DNA of 64,000 nucleotides, taken from Cricetomys ansorgei. Taxonomy: Eukaryota > Chordata > Mammalia > Rodentia > Nesomyidae. Both the position numbers and the translations under genes were made by a program. Within the stretch, counting starts at the first letter, position 1. Each line of letters opens with the position of its first letter. Shown here piece by piece: positions 44,040 to 55,564 of the stretch. The stretch covers positions 37,501 to 101,500 of the forward strand of contig JAMJFZ010001730.1 of assembly GCA_026225945.1 (NCBI GenBank), given 5' to 3'. Below the pieces are notes generated by a model. It was not told where the DNA came from, did not search any database, and was given only the letters and a program-made list of their open reading frames with translations.

Positions 44040-45120
44040 GAGTTTTACCCTGTCATATCTAAGCAGCTCTGAGAGGAAGAAGCAGCATACTCACTGTTAA
44101 GCAATCAGTCCAACTTCTCTGGCAAGAAAGACGTTCTTGACATTCAGGAGCCAGGGGTGTAGCTACATCTGTGAGCCTGGTAGTTCCAGTCTGCCACTAG
44201 ACAACCCCTTCCCCTACTGCCTCCATCTAGCCATCTCCTTCTGGAAAGGACTGACAGTGTTCTCCATAGAAACAGAGATGAACAGGGACAGGCTGATGAT
44301 GTGGGCTTGGCTCCTGAGAAATCCCACAATCCCTTGTCTGTAAACTAGAAACCCAGGAGCCAGCGGTATGATTGGGTCACAGGCTGAGACCTTGGAAACC
44401 AGCAGAGTCAGCAGGGAAGGCCAAAGGCCCAAGAACCAGGCAAGTTATTGGCTGAGAACAGGAAGAGACAGACGTCCCCCAATCAAGCGGATGGCAAGGC
44501 TCCTATTCTTTGACATTTTGATCTGTTCGGTTCACAGTGGGTTGGAGAATATGTGCCATGTTGAGAATAATCCTCTTTATATCGTCTACAAACTCACAAA
44601 CTAATCCAGCCCAGAACCTTCTTCACAGACACACCCAGAATATCTTATCAGCTCTCTGGGTATCTCTCTAAGCTCAGTCAAGTTGACACATAAAGCCAGC
44701 ACCTCTGAGTTTCATCCAGGTTATAAGTCACACATCTCACCTGTGCCTGGAACAGCCCCTGTCACTTCCTCCTCAGTGAGCTTCAGACTCCCCCACAGCC
44801 CTTGCTATGCTCTTGGGAAGGCAAGTGTGTCTGGCCCAGGCACACACACTTGGGAGTCTGCAAATATCTTTCTAGTAACACCCCCCACCTCCACACCCCA
44901 CACCCCGCACCCTATACCCCTACTCCATCTCCTGTCACTACAGCTCTCTGGTAAACACCTGTCTGTGAGGTGCTGTGGGGCAGTGGCTGGTGACTCAAAG
45001 AGGATGAGTTTATCTCAACTCTGAGGACCAAGGCTGAGTTCATTGAACATCTGGCCACAGACAGGGAGAAGCTCAGGAAAGAGAATCTGTGTGCTCAGGC
45101 AGGCGAGCCTCAGAGGAAGG
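44040..45120. other. unique sequence, no gene seen
   Basis: About 1.1 kb without recognised repeats or exons. A C/A-rich tract near 44880-44920. Confidence 0.35.
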
Positions 45121-45124
45121 CAAG

Positions 45125-45905
45125 AGTTGCTAAGTGTGTTTGTTCCTTTTCTCGTTGTCATGATAAAAATACATAACAAGAAGCAACTTAAGGAAAGAAG
45201 GGTTTGTTTTGGCTCACCACTGAGAGGTTATAGTCCTTCCTCATGCTAGGGAGGCAGAGCGGCAGGCAGGAGCCCTAGTCCGCTGTCTGTACTCAAGAAG
45301 CAGGGAGTCGTGGTCCCCCCCCCCCAAAGCCAGGCCAGTCTTGTCACTTCCCACCCTGGTGACTGACCCTGCCTCACTGTAAGGCAGTGGGGGATACCCA
45401 ACCCCAGAGGGAAATGAGAGCCGCCTACCACTCCCAGAGCCGACACAGCATGCAGGGCACAGGAAAGCTCTCTGGGCCAGGCAGGATAACCCTCCCATTC
45501 CCCAGGCCTCTCTATGATTTCACTATTCCCACCCACAGCTGCTCCCAGCTCCACTGACAGAATCAACTTAGAATAACTATGTTTTTATGTTTGTTTGTTT
45601 TTTGTTGTTGGAGAAGATGTAGATAAATCGATTATTTAATGGCCTGAGATTATTATTTGAAACAAAGAAAAACAGCAATGAGCAGCAGAGAATGAGGAGT
45701 GACAAAGGTTTATGCTCACCTCACTTTCCTCTTAATCAGCCTTGGACTCTAGCCCTTGGAATGGTGCAGCCAATAGTTAGGGTGGGTCTCCCCGCCTCAA
45801 TTAGCCTAATCCAGAAAATCCTTGGCAGATGTGCTCAGAGATTAGTTCCCATGATGATTCTACAGTCTGTCAAATTAACAGTCAAGATCAACCATCTGCA
45901 CTAAG
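45125..45905 (-). mobile_element. old, expanded LTR-like copy, minus strand
   Basis: 'cttaaggaaagaagggtttg' with 'ttttggctcacc', then near the other end 'gggtgggtctccccgcctca' and 'gtcaaattaacagtcaagat'. It is longer than relatives; 45565-45665 carries AT-rich sequence not shared with them. Confidence 0.55.
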
Positions 45906-46266
45906 GGTTGTAGGGATCACGGGTCTGCCGTATCAGCAGGCAGCTGGGGATCAGTCATCCGTGGATCAGGCATACTAAAAAAATGGACCTGGGCTAAGCA
46001 CCTACTTTCTATTTTTCTTGCTATTATTCCCTAAACAATACAGGGTAACAGCTCCCAGCATCACATTTATATTGTATTAGAAGCTGTACCTTGCCCAGAG
46101 ATACTTTAAACTTCAATTTTTTTTTTAAGTGTGGGAGGGTATGCACCAGTCCTCGGCTAGTGCTAAGCCACTGGATGTTTGAAACTAGAGGATCCACAGG
46201 TTTTGGGACTCAGAGTTGGGAAGGAGTCTGGACCAATTCTCTCAATGTCATAATTCCCTCAGAGTC

Positions 46267-46686
46267 ATAGCTAGGGTTTCTATTGCTGTGAAAAAACAAA
46301 TAACAATAACAAACACAAAAACAAACAAACCAGAAAAACCCACCATGACCAAAAGCAACTTGAGGAAGAAAGGACTTATTTCATCTCACACTTCCAGGCA
46401 ATGGTCCATTAATGAAGGAAGTCAGGGCAGAAACTGAAGCAGAAGCCTTAGAGGGGGGCTGCTTACTGGCTTGTTCTCCATGGCTCTCTCAGCCTCTGTC
46501 CTGCGATGGCACTGCCCACAGTGGTCTCCCCCTACCCCACATCAGTCATCAATCAAGAAAATGCACCACAGGTTTGTCCACAGGCCAATCTAGTGGGAAC
46601 ATATTTCCAGTTGAGGTCATCTCTTCCCAAAATACTCAAGCCTGTGTCAATACTCAAGCTGGAGTGGAACTAGCCAGCACATCATG
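46267..46686 (-). mobile_element. rodent LTR copy, minus strand
   Basis: 'ctagggtttctattgctgtg', 'accatgaccaaaagcaactt', 'cacaggccaatctagtggga' and 'ggaactagccagcaca' give the family order. An A/AAC-rich insert lies at about 46292-46335. Confidence 0.75.
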
Positions 46687-46954
46687 GATACCAAAGGGCA
46701 ACTGTACTAAAAGGACAACAAACTCTTTGAGACAAAGTGGAGTTGTTTGGTCATACTGAGAGGCACAGTGCTCACTGGACTAGAGAGAACCACCACCTTG
46801 TAGCTCATTTAAGGCACAAGAGTGAAGTTTAATTGTGAGCCCTCCATTTTGTCTGTTTCCTACCCTTACTCTGGGTTAGGGTCTTTCTGGTCAATGCCTT
46901 TCACTCCTACCAAACTTTAATCTTACTGTCATTACTCTATTTATTTAGCGGGAG

Positions 46955-47050
46955 GTATATGAGCCCCTGCTGTCCATGTGAAGACCAGAGGACAACATTC
47001 AGGAGTCATTTCTCTACTTCTACCATGACCCACACACTCTGATCTTAAAA
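46955..47050 (-). mobile_element. B4-like fragment, minus strand
   Basis: 'gaagaccagaggacaacatt' and 'caggagtcatttctc' match the 5' flank of reverse B4 copies. Confidence 0.55.
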
Positions 47051-47059
47051 AACTTGAAC

Positions 47060-47250
47060 TTCCAGATGGTGAGATGATTCAGGGTAAAGGCACCTGAGAT
47101 CTGGGTTCAATCCCAGGATCTGCAGAGTAGGAGATGGTAACTGTCTCTGGCAAGCTGTTCTTTCACCTCCTCGTGTGTGCAGTGGCACACGCGCACACAC
47201 ACACACTCACATATACTCACACTCATAACACATATAAGCACAAATAATAA
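47060..47250 (+). mobile_element. B3-type SINE with CA tail
   Basis: 'gatggtgagatgattcaggg', 'gttcaatcccaggatctgca' and 'ctgttctttcacctcct', followed by CA units. Confidence 0.75.
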
Positions 47251-47375
47251 CTGTGATTTAAAATGTTAAAAACCTTTAATTTTCATACATGGAATCAATA
47301 ATCAAGCATAGGCTGATGGGAACCATCAGAAGCCAGCCTGCAGACAGGAAAGAAAGTGGGAGAAGGAGTGTGTGC

Positions 47376-47500
47376 TAGTTTCCTGTTACCGAGATACACT
47401 TGCGAGAATCAGTTGAGTGAGGGAAGATTCATTTTTTACTCATGTTTCAAAGGTTCCACTGGTGGTAAACTCACACACACACACCACACCTTTTGAGTGG
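47376..47500 (-). mobile_element. LTR-like fragment, minus strand
   Basis: 'gtgctagtttcctgttaccg' and 'gattcattttttactcatgt' resemble the start of reverse LTR copies here; truncated. Confidence 0.4.
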
Positions 47501-48019
47501 AATCCATGGTCACTGTAACTGTTCACATAGAAACTTAGTGGTGTGTATGAATATTACTTTCAGGTTCAGGGCACCTGGCAGTCTTCTATATCAGGAGTGA
47601 TCTGGGGCCATCAGACTCCCAGTGAGTCCCTAGGATCAGCATCACACTGAGTGTGGAAAGCCCCACCCATCTGTGGACACAGGCTCTGAGGAAAAGGGGG
47701 AGCCCACAAGAGAAGAGGTCTGGAGGCAGCTGTAGGAGAAATCCAGAAAACCTTTCTATAAGAAAATACTGATAGTCCTCAGTGAGGGATGAAAACAGAG
47801 AGAGGGACAAAGAGCTCTCCTAAGGAGCTGAGGGAGATGGGTGTCCACAGATTTCTAGAATCCTCATATGAACAAATGATGGGCAGAAGTCTTAGAGTAC
47901 TGCTTTTAGTAAGGACACAAACTGTTACAGGAAAAATTACGCCGACTGGGTCTAACCTAAGAATAAGGGTCTCAGATGCCTAAGTGGCAGTACAGAGTAG
48001 CAGAAAGGGCAGCTCTGCA

Positions 48020-48190
48020 GGTTGAATGGTTAGACAGATGGATGAACAGATGGATAGATGGATGGGTGGATGGGTGGATAGATGGATAGATGGATGGATG
48101 GATGGATGGATGGATGGATGGATGGGCAGATGGATGGATGGATGGGTGTGTAGATGGATGAATGGATGGATGGGTGGGTGGATGGATGAT
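48020..48190. repeat. (GGAT)n array
   Basis: GGAT units with GGGT and AGAT variants. It is the same motif as the CCAT array at 24.2 kb, on the opposite strand. Confidence 0.95.
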
Positions 48191-48544
48191 CAGTTAAGCA
48201 AATGTATGAAGGAATAGTTGAACAAGTAGAAGAAATGAGTAGAGCAAGGGAAGCATGGATAGGTGTATGTGAGGAGGGACAGGTGAATGCCTTCAATTGT
48301 CCTTCAACGCAGACACTATAATCTCATGATGACATCATGAGCAACCCAGTTGCTAGATTTCACAGGCCTATGATATGTACAAGAGTGACATAGAGTCACC
48401 ATCTTTTGACTGCTTAAGAACATCAGCATAACCACCTTTGTCTGTTTAAAAAGACAAACAAAAGCAACAGAATAAAGGATAGCCCTTCCCAAGTAAGAGC
48501 TATTAACATCAGCCCATGCGTGTGTAGTACTAGGCTTTTTCCAT

Positions 48545-48950
48545 TCTTGCAATAAAATACCTGGGGTGGAGTAATAAACACAGGAAGCACAGCCAGCATG
48601 ACAAGGGTTCTGTAAGGGCCTCCTTGGCTATTTCACACCATGGCAGAGGGCATGCTGGTGAGAGTGCATGCAGGAGTGACAGCTGGCATGGCAAGACAGA
48701 AAGCCAATGTGTGGAGTGGATAGTCTTGCTCCTTTAGTAACACCCACTCTCTAGAGAACCAGCTCCATGAGAACTCTATTAGTTCCTTCCCAGAACAACA
48801 TCCCTAATGACCTGATTGCCTCAGGAGGCTCCGCTCTCCACACCAGCCTCCAACATTACTACTCTGAGGGCCAAATTTCCAAAACAGGAGTCACTAGAAC
48901 ACTCAAACCACCGAGGAGGGGAACATATTTGAAATGTGTGTTATCTTTAT
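48545..48950 (-). mobile_element. LTR-like copy fragment, minus strand
   Basis: 'agtaacacccactctctaga' and 'ccaaatttccaaaacaggag', with 'aacactcaaaccac' at the end. The order fits the old rodent LTR-like group. Confidence 0.45.
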
Positions 48951-49194
48951 ATTAAGAATCCATAGCCATGGGGACAGCAGTTGAAAAGAACATGAACAGT
49001 ACATGTATAAAGTGCTAATTCTAAAACCCAGTTCTGCTAAGTATGAAAAATAAGGACAATATAATACAGAAAAATATCAATGAGACGAGGCCAGAAACAT
49101 CAGTGAAGTGAATGGAGTGTGGGAATCTAGGTATAATGAAGACCAGAAGAAGTGATGCTCCTACAATATTGTCTGCTCCCGAGCTGTTCATCAG

Positions 49195-49318
49195 CATGCA
49201 GGAAGTAGCCCAGGTTGGCCTTAAACTAGGTATCCTAGCCTGACCTCAAACTTGAGATTCCCTAGCCTCCACCTCCCAAGTGCTAGAATTACAGGCGTGA
49301 GCCACCATGCCTAGCCTT
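49195..49318 (-). mobile_element. B1-like (old) SINE, minus strand
   Basis: 'gcccaggttggccttaaact', 'cacctcccaagtgctagaat' and 'gccaccatgcctagcc'. Confidence 0.85.
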
Positions 49319-49319
49319 G

Positions 49320-49830
49320 CAATTCATTTTAAAAGATTGGTCTGTGTCCAGGACAACATTGCTTAGCTTATCAAAACACACAAGTGCAGCCTCTGCCTCA
49401 CAGATCAACAGCTTCAGGTTTAGATACCAGAGCTGGGGTGGGAAGCACTGGGGAATCCAAAGGAACAGTCCCTGATTCATACCAGGGTGAGAAGGGGCAT
49501 CAAGAAAACGCCACGAGATTCCTCCTACTGGTGAACAATCTCTCTGCAGTCTATCTCCAGAAAAGCTGTAATTCAGACTTTGAACAACCTGTGATTTACA
49601 TCCTGGGTTGGTGTAAAAGATATTGTGCAGAGCCTTCTGAGTGTGCTCTGTGTGTTTGTATAAATCTCGCTACTCAAAATATCTCCCACAGTTGACTGAC
49701 AGCCCATGTAATTTAGCAGAAGGCTAAAAATTAAAATCCTCAAGCCTGCTGAGGGAGTGTAAGAATCCAGTAACACCGAGCGCCGCCCCCTCGCCCAGGC
49801 CCAAGCTCGGCAGATGCCAGGGCTGTTCAT
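49320..49830. other. unique sequence, no gene seen
   Basis: Overlapping short frames only. Leads into the next conserved-looking block. Confidence 0.35.
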
Positions 49831-49834
49831 TTTG

Positions 49835-50245
49835 GAGACGGAACAAAATATTTGTATTTAGATTTATTAAAGTCATTATTCCGCCATTTGTTCCAATGTG
49901 CTTTATTAAAACCGGATCTTGTGTCTGTTTTGAAAGTATTACCTGATTTACATAAGCCAGTCCCAGCCCTAATTACGGCTTCCTTTGGTGTCTTTTCATT
50001 CCGAGGGAGGCTCGCGCTCCCCCTCCTGTTTTTTTGTCGCCTGCCTTCATGGCCCATATGTCTGCCTTGAGATAGCAAGAATCTGAGCCTATAAATAGAT
50101 GGTTCAGAACAGCCCCGCTGCCAGTTATCTGTCCACACATCAACATTACCATAATTGCAACAGGCAACGTGTAATCTCTCTAATCACACGTTCCAGTCGG
50201 AAAACTGGATCGGGTTTCATAAATTGTATAATTTGAGGCGTTCCT
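49835..50245. promoter_or_regulatory. candidate conserved non-coding element with MEF2-type site
   Basis: The strongest enhancer-like block by eye: about 400 bp without repeats, with many AT-rich homeodomain cores ('gccctaattacggcttcc', CCATAATTGCA at 50149-50159) and retained CpGs. CTATAAATAG at 50089-50098 is a perfect match to the MEF2 consensus. The 11-mer CCATAATTGCA is shared with the block at 1569-1579. Function is inferred only. Confidence 0.55.
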
Positions 50246-50409
50246 GAGCTAACCGCTGGGCAGGCGGTCTGCTGTGGGTCATCCAGGACTTGGCAGTGCC
50301 CCCTGCAGCCTGGCCAGGCTGCCCAGGGTGGCACGGTGACACACACCTGAGGCGGTCACTTGGCTACAGAGAAAAGCAGTGTCTCTCTCCTGTGAGTCAT
50401 GGCCACCCT

Positions 50410-50700
50410 GCTACCGCCAGGCAGTTTTTGCTTTTTCTTTTCATTCCTTTGAGGGAAATACCGTAAGTGTTTTCAGGATAAAGTGAAGACATCAAGAGAG
50501 ATGAAACATGTCTTCGGAGGTTGCACAGCAAGCCACTGAGACTCAAACACAGACCCCAGACTCCGCCTGCCACGGATTGTATCTGCAACCTGACGCCAGG
50601 GAGGTTGCAGTAAATTCCATATTTTTGACCTTTCTATGGCTTTCATAAATCTCGTTCTTAGTTAATTTTGAAGGTCAAAGAAAGCAACACCCCCAACAGG
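50410..50700. promoter_or_regulatory. candidate conserved non-coding element, inverted nuclear-receptor-like half-sites
   Basis: TTTGACCTTT (50625-50634) and GAAGGTCAAA (50670-50679) form an inverted pair matching at 9 of 10 bases, with AGGTCA half-sites. The flanks 'tattttt' and 'gttaatttt' are AT-rich. No repeat recognised. Confidence 0.4.
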
Positions 50701-51059
50701 CCAGTGTGCTATCTTGAGTCACAGAGCTTGCAAAGTAAAGCTGGGGAATCCCTGACTAGGCAGACTCCAAGGCCTATGCTTGGTCTTCCAGAAGCTTCCA
50801 CAGCTAGGGGCTTCTCCCCTGGGGTCCCTCTTCTCCTTTGTTTTCTTTGCCAGCCTCTTAGAAGGATGCTAATTGGGCCATGTCAGCAGGCAGCAGGCAG
50901 AGCCCAGGGAAAGGTGGTGAGGGGAGGAGGGCCAGCCTTCTGCCAGGCTCCTTAGACCATTGCTCAGCTTTCCCAGGGCCTGGTGGGGGGCTCTGGGAAA
51001 TTGCCTCTGAGCTTTCTCCTTCCCTAGGGAGCTACCAGGGGAAAGCTCCTTTTGTTTTG

Positions 51060-51345
51060 CGTTACAAGTAGCCTCTGGCGATGCTATTCATACTGGAGGT
51101 CCCTGGAGTGGCTGATGACACCCTGATATATAGACTGGTCCCCAAGGACTCAGTGTGCTCTCCAGCACTGAGCTCTCCAGCGGTGCCTAGTAATTGGCCA
51201 GCCTTGCAAAGTTCCAGATGTCTATTAACTGCTTTAAATTGAACACTAATCAGATGACGGTGCGGTTACCAGCGAGGTCCCTCAGGCCTCGCTCAGAAGG
51301 AACCATCTAATCTATATCCCTTAATTTTTCCAGGTCAAGGAAACT
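51060..51345. promoter_or_regulatory. candidate conserved non-coding element
   Basis: Repeat-free with 'gcctagtaattggccagc', 'gtctattaactgctttaaat' and 'tgacggtgcggttaccagcg'. Mixed AT-rich cores and CpGs. Confidence 0.4.
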
Positions 51346-51487
51346 GGCAGTCAGGAAAGGGATGGCCTATCATGCTTGTAACCAATCCTAGGTTCTTTTC
51401 CATGGCCTATTGATATGTGTGTTCGTGCACACCCATTTGATGATGAGCTCCGTGTGCGTGCATGCGCGCAGACACGTGATCCACTGT

Positions 51488-51870
51488 GATGGCTCATCTT
51501 GACTGGCAACAGGATCTAGAATCACCTGGGAGATGATTAAGAAAACACCCCGCAGGCTTGCCTACAGTCAGCCGTATGGGAGCATTTTCTTGGGCATGCC
51601 TGTGAGGGAGTTTTAGATTGGGGTAGGAAGACTCACTCTAGATGTGGGCAGCTCTGTCCCATGGGCTGGTGTACTAGGAGGAATAAAAAGGGGAGAGCGC
51701 TCTGAGCACCTGTATCCACCTCTCTCTGCTTCCTGACTGCGGGTGTAAAGTGGCCAGCTACCTCAAGCTCCTGCCGCCATGCCGTCCTCATCATGATGGA
51801 CTGTACCCTAAAACTCAAAAGTCAAAATAAATCCTTCCATCTTAAGTTGCTTTTGTCGGGTCTTTTTTCT
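51488..51870 (+). mobile_element. LTR-like copy with AATAAA
   Basis: 'gatggctcatcttgactggc', 'aggaggaataaaaagg', 'catgatggactgtaccctaa' and 'aaaataaatccttccatctt'. It is the unbroken counterpart of the split copy at 27890-28520. Confidence 0.7.
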
Positions 51871-52039
51871 TTTTTTTTCCCTCTTTTCCACAGCAAAAAG
51901 AAAAGTTCCACCATACACCCCTTTCCTCTCCACTAGGAGCCTTCTGGTGGGATGTAACCTCTGCCAGCTTCCTAAGCAAGAGGCTGGAGACCAGGGCCTC
52001 TCCCCTCAGGTCGGTTCACAGAGCACCACCAAGTAACTG

Positions 52040-52112
52040 CCTTGGCTGCTTTTTTGCCTGTTTTTGTTGTTGTTTCTGTTTTTTTGGGTTTTTTGGGGGG
52101 GACTAGGGGGAG
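52040..52112. repeat. T/G-rich low-complexity tract
   Basis: Runs of T, TTG and G; no coding sense. Confidence 0.8.
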
Positions 52113-52114
52113 TT

Positions 52115-52480
52115 GTTTTTGTTGGTGGTGTGTCAACTTGATACAACTTAGATTCATCTGAGAAAGGGAACATTTACGAGAATGCCTCCATAAGGGGGAC
52201 CTGTAGGCAAGTCTATGGGGCATTTTCCTAATTAGTGATTATTTGGGAGGACCCAGCCCTTTGTGAGTGCTGCCATGCCTGGACAGGCAGACCTGGGTAT
52301 AAGAAAGCAGGCTGAGGAAGCACGGAGAGCACGCCAGTAAGCAGTGTTCCTGCTTCCATTCCTGTCCAGACCTCCTTCAATGACAGACTGTGATGTGGAA
52401 CTTAAAGCTGAATTAAACCCTTTCCTCCCAGGTTGCTGTTGGCCATGGTGTTTACCACAGCAACAGAAACCTCATTTAGA
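52115..52480 (+). mobile_element. rodent TG...CA family LTR copy
   Basis: 'gtgtcaacttgatacaactt', 'gtataagaaagcaggctgag', 'gctgaattaaaccctttcct' and 'ccacagcaacagaaacctca' match the 21260 reference copy. Confidence 0.75.
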
Positions 52481-53275
52481 GAGTGACCTCAGGCCTTGCC
52501 TGGCGGATTATCATTATCAAACCGCGGCTTGATCCGTGGCGATGGAGACGCCGCAGCCTATCTTATCACCTACCTATACCTGGACTCTCAGCACCAAAAA
52601 CAGTCCCAGAAGTTTCCAGACTGAGGAGAATGAGACTTCCATCTGACCCCTGCCCAGGGCATCTCCTGTGAGCAAACTGGACCATATTGCAGTCCAATGG
52701 CCAGCGGCACCTGGAACTGTCTTGAAATGCACATCCCGGGCTCTCCCCATGACCTGCTGAATCACTCACAGGGAGGGGTGGGATGTCTGAATTCCAACTT
52801 TGGGAGTCACTTCTGTTTCAGAATGGCAGCCAGATCTGGCCTAGGCCTGGAGGGCCTTCCTGGATGAGATGTCCTGAAGGCTTTGGACCAAGGTCTGAGG
52901 ATACAACCTAGAACATATGGTGCTGGGGGAGAAAAATGAGAGAGACCTCCTACGTGCTCTCCGTGCAGCAGAGCAGCATCCCTCCAGGCTCCTCACGGGC
53001 TCCTGGCTCCATCCAGACCTGACCTGTCCTTGCTTCTTAAGCTTTGGAGCTCCGGGCCTAACCTGCCAGGAATGTGGCTCCACACCCACTTCACCCTGAG
53101 GGCTCAGCGCAGACTGAGCAGACCCTCTGAACTCGTTGAGGAAGCTTCCCCCTCTCTCTGCCTCCACACCTGCTTAGAATCTATCTCAGATGGCAGTACT
53201 TGGGACTCTCCTGCCAGAGGTGAGTCCTTAGACTCTAGAGCACCCACAGCTCCCATAATGCTTTGCTCTCTAGCT
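52481..53275. other. unique sequence, no gene seen
   Basis: GC-moderate with overlapping frames on both strands; no domain or convincing splice pair. Confidence 0.35.
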
Positions 53276-53279
53276 CACT

Positions 53280-53348
53280 TTCTGTCTCTCTGTCTCTGTA
53301 TCAATCTGTCTCTGTCTTTGTTTTTGTCTCTGTCTCTCTGTCCCTCTC

Positions 53349-53390
<42 letters not shown>
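53280..53390. repeat. (TCTG)n/(TC)n tract
   Basis: TCTGTC units leading into pure TC. Confidence 0.95.
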
Positions 53391-53393
<3 letters not shown>

Positions 53394-53743
53394 GTGCGTG
53401 CTCTGACCCACTCACTCATGGGTCATCAAGGACCAGGGTCTGTGACAGTCTATGAGGAAGATATATCATCAATTCACAATCAGGAACAGTTCCTGTTTAC
53501 TCTTTCACCGTTTTCTCTAAGGTTCTGGAAGGCTAGCCTCAAGCTGATCTGTCAGGCCAGACTGAGAAAGCCTGACTTACCTCTCCTCCCCTTGTTTCCC
53601 CTGACATACCCACCCAGGCCAGCCTCTGGCCAAGATCTTCCTGTGGGCATGGCACACATCAGGCCTGCCTATGAACACCAATCACACTCAGCCTGGATAG
53701 CTCAGCTAGGCTGATATCTATAGTGATCTGGATTTTGGGGGGT

Positions 53744-54058
53744 TGTCCAGGGCTGGCCAGCCAGTTCTGCAAACAAGGCCATGGGCTCCTTCCTTTGTGG
53801 GGACCCTGGGAGACCTCCTCTCACAGCCAGCCTGTGACAGGCACCCAACAAGGAATACTGCCTAGCACTATGACTTAGCAAGCAGGACCTGTGGGTTCAG
53901 TGTGCCACACTCCCTACCCCATAAGCCGTTCACTTCCTTGGAGCTTCAAGATTTCAGAGGCCTTCTTGGTCACATGGGGACCAGGCCTTGCTGCCTAAAC
54001 ACAGCATCAATAGCCCAGATGACCTATTCTACATCCAAAATACAGATTTAAAACTGGG
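53744..54058 (+). repeat. diverged local duplication, copy A
   Basis: Starts 'tgtccagggctggccagcca' and shares an ordered set of matches with copy B ('catgggctcct', 'ctgggag', 'gacctattctacatcca'). I estimate two-thirds identity by eye. Not recognised as a named repeat. Confidence 0.6.
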
Positions 54059-54199
54059 AATCCTCCACGTTTCCCCAATCCTCACCCCCTCAGGTGACAC
54101 TCCCTGCTGCCCCAACCTCAGGGGTCCTGCCCACGCCCTTACCTCTGCCAGTGACCCTGTTTCCCTTAAACATGTCACATACAGCTGAAACTTGGCAGG

Positions 54200-54350
54200 G
54201 AATGGGACCGGAAAGGATTACATTTATGTAATGATGTGTCATAAGAAAATTAAAAGATAATGAAAATCAGAAGTCCTGTAAGACTTTGATCCCTCTCCTG
54301 GCCTGTCTAATAAAAGCCTTGGGTTCTGCACGGCTGCATCAATGTCACTG
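54200..54350. other. AT-rich possible conserved block between duplicate copies
   Basis: 'ggattacatttatgtaatga' with 'cataagaaaattaaaag' and an AATAAA at about 54308. It could be a regulatory block or the internal part of an old element. Confidence 0.25.
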
Positions 54351-54578
54351 TGGGTTGTTCCAGCCCCACAAGGACTTGTTATCAGTTTACAACTAGAAAG
54401 GACTCTAGGCTACCCTTTCCCTGAGCACGGCTGTGTGTGTGTTTGACGTGCATGGAGTTTCAAGTGGGTTCAGATGCAGGTTTTCTTCCTTAATCCCAGA
54501 GCTGTAGCTTGTTCGGTGAACTGTTGCCAAGGGCTCCCTGGGCATTGGGTATGGAGTATTCTTCCCGATCAGGGAGCT

Positions 54579-54865
54579 TGTCCAGGGCTGATCAGCTAGC
54601 TCTGGGAACAAGGGCATGGGCTCCTCCTTCTATGGGACTCTGGGAGCCTGCCTCCGACAGGCAGCCACCCAAGGGAACTTTTCTGGCCCTGTGACCTAGG
54701 AAGCAGATACTGTGAATTCAGTGTCCCACCTCACAAGCCCACAATCTCATGGTGGGATCTTTGGCACCTCAGGGTCTCGGAGGCCCCCTAGTCCTATGTG
54801 GATGGGACCTGAACATTGACAACCCAAATAACCTGTTCTATATCCATATTAAAGAATTACAAAGG
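54579..54865 (+). repeat. diverged local duplication, copy B
   Basis: Starts 'tgtccagggctgatcagcta' and ends near 'acctgttctatatccatatt'. Same order and strand as copy A, offset about 835 bp. Confidence 0.6.
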
Positions 54866-55560
54866 AGAAGTCTAAGCCCAGGTTCTCTGCAGGTTCTACT
54901 TATACGTTTAGGTCCCTTCTTTGATTGGCCCATGTGGACAATGTCTAGCAGTGAGTCCATGCATCTAACAGACCACTTTTTCCTGTCTGCTCAGTACTCA
55001 GTAGACCATCCTCAGTAGAGAGTTTGGAAAGCACCCTATGGTAGAAGGTGCTAGAAGGTATGAGTGGTACCCTGTATAAATTGGAAGGCTCAGGAGACAG
55101 ATAAACAATGGACTTGTTTCCCCAGCAACTGACCAGAGCCCAGAGTGGTATCTTGTTACATCTCTGAGCCAGACTCAGGCATCCTGGAATGTGATCAGGG
55201 TGAACAGTGGGGTTCCTTGTTGCTACTTGCCTCAGCTAAGATGGCCACAGGGTTAGCTGCTTCTCTCATTGCACAATGCTAGGGCAGGTGGGCCTGAGTT
55301 CCTGGGGCCAGCCTTGCCTTCAGAACCATATCTTCCTTTGCCCATAGCCTGAGGCCAGGTCAGCATGTGACTCAAGCCCCTCCCTGGGCTCCTAACCCTG
55401 CAGAGTTATGGAGCAAGTGCTGATCTCTCTGGAGGACTCACAGCAAGGACCAATTGATCAAGAGAGAAAGAATGGCTAGGTTCAAGATGAAGCCATACTA
55501 TTTTGTTATCCTGAAGGGCACAGGTGAAGGTGGGAGTGGGCACCTTGGGCTGTGTGCAGG
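54866..55560. other. unique sequence, no gene seen
   Basis: No recognised repeat or supported exon. Confidence 0.35.
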
Positions 55561-55564
55561 CAAC

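Noticed and set aside
48020..48230. Trp/Met/Asp-rich repeat peptide
   Set aside because: Translation of the GGAT array.
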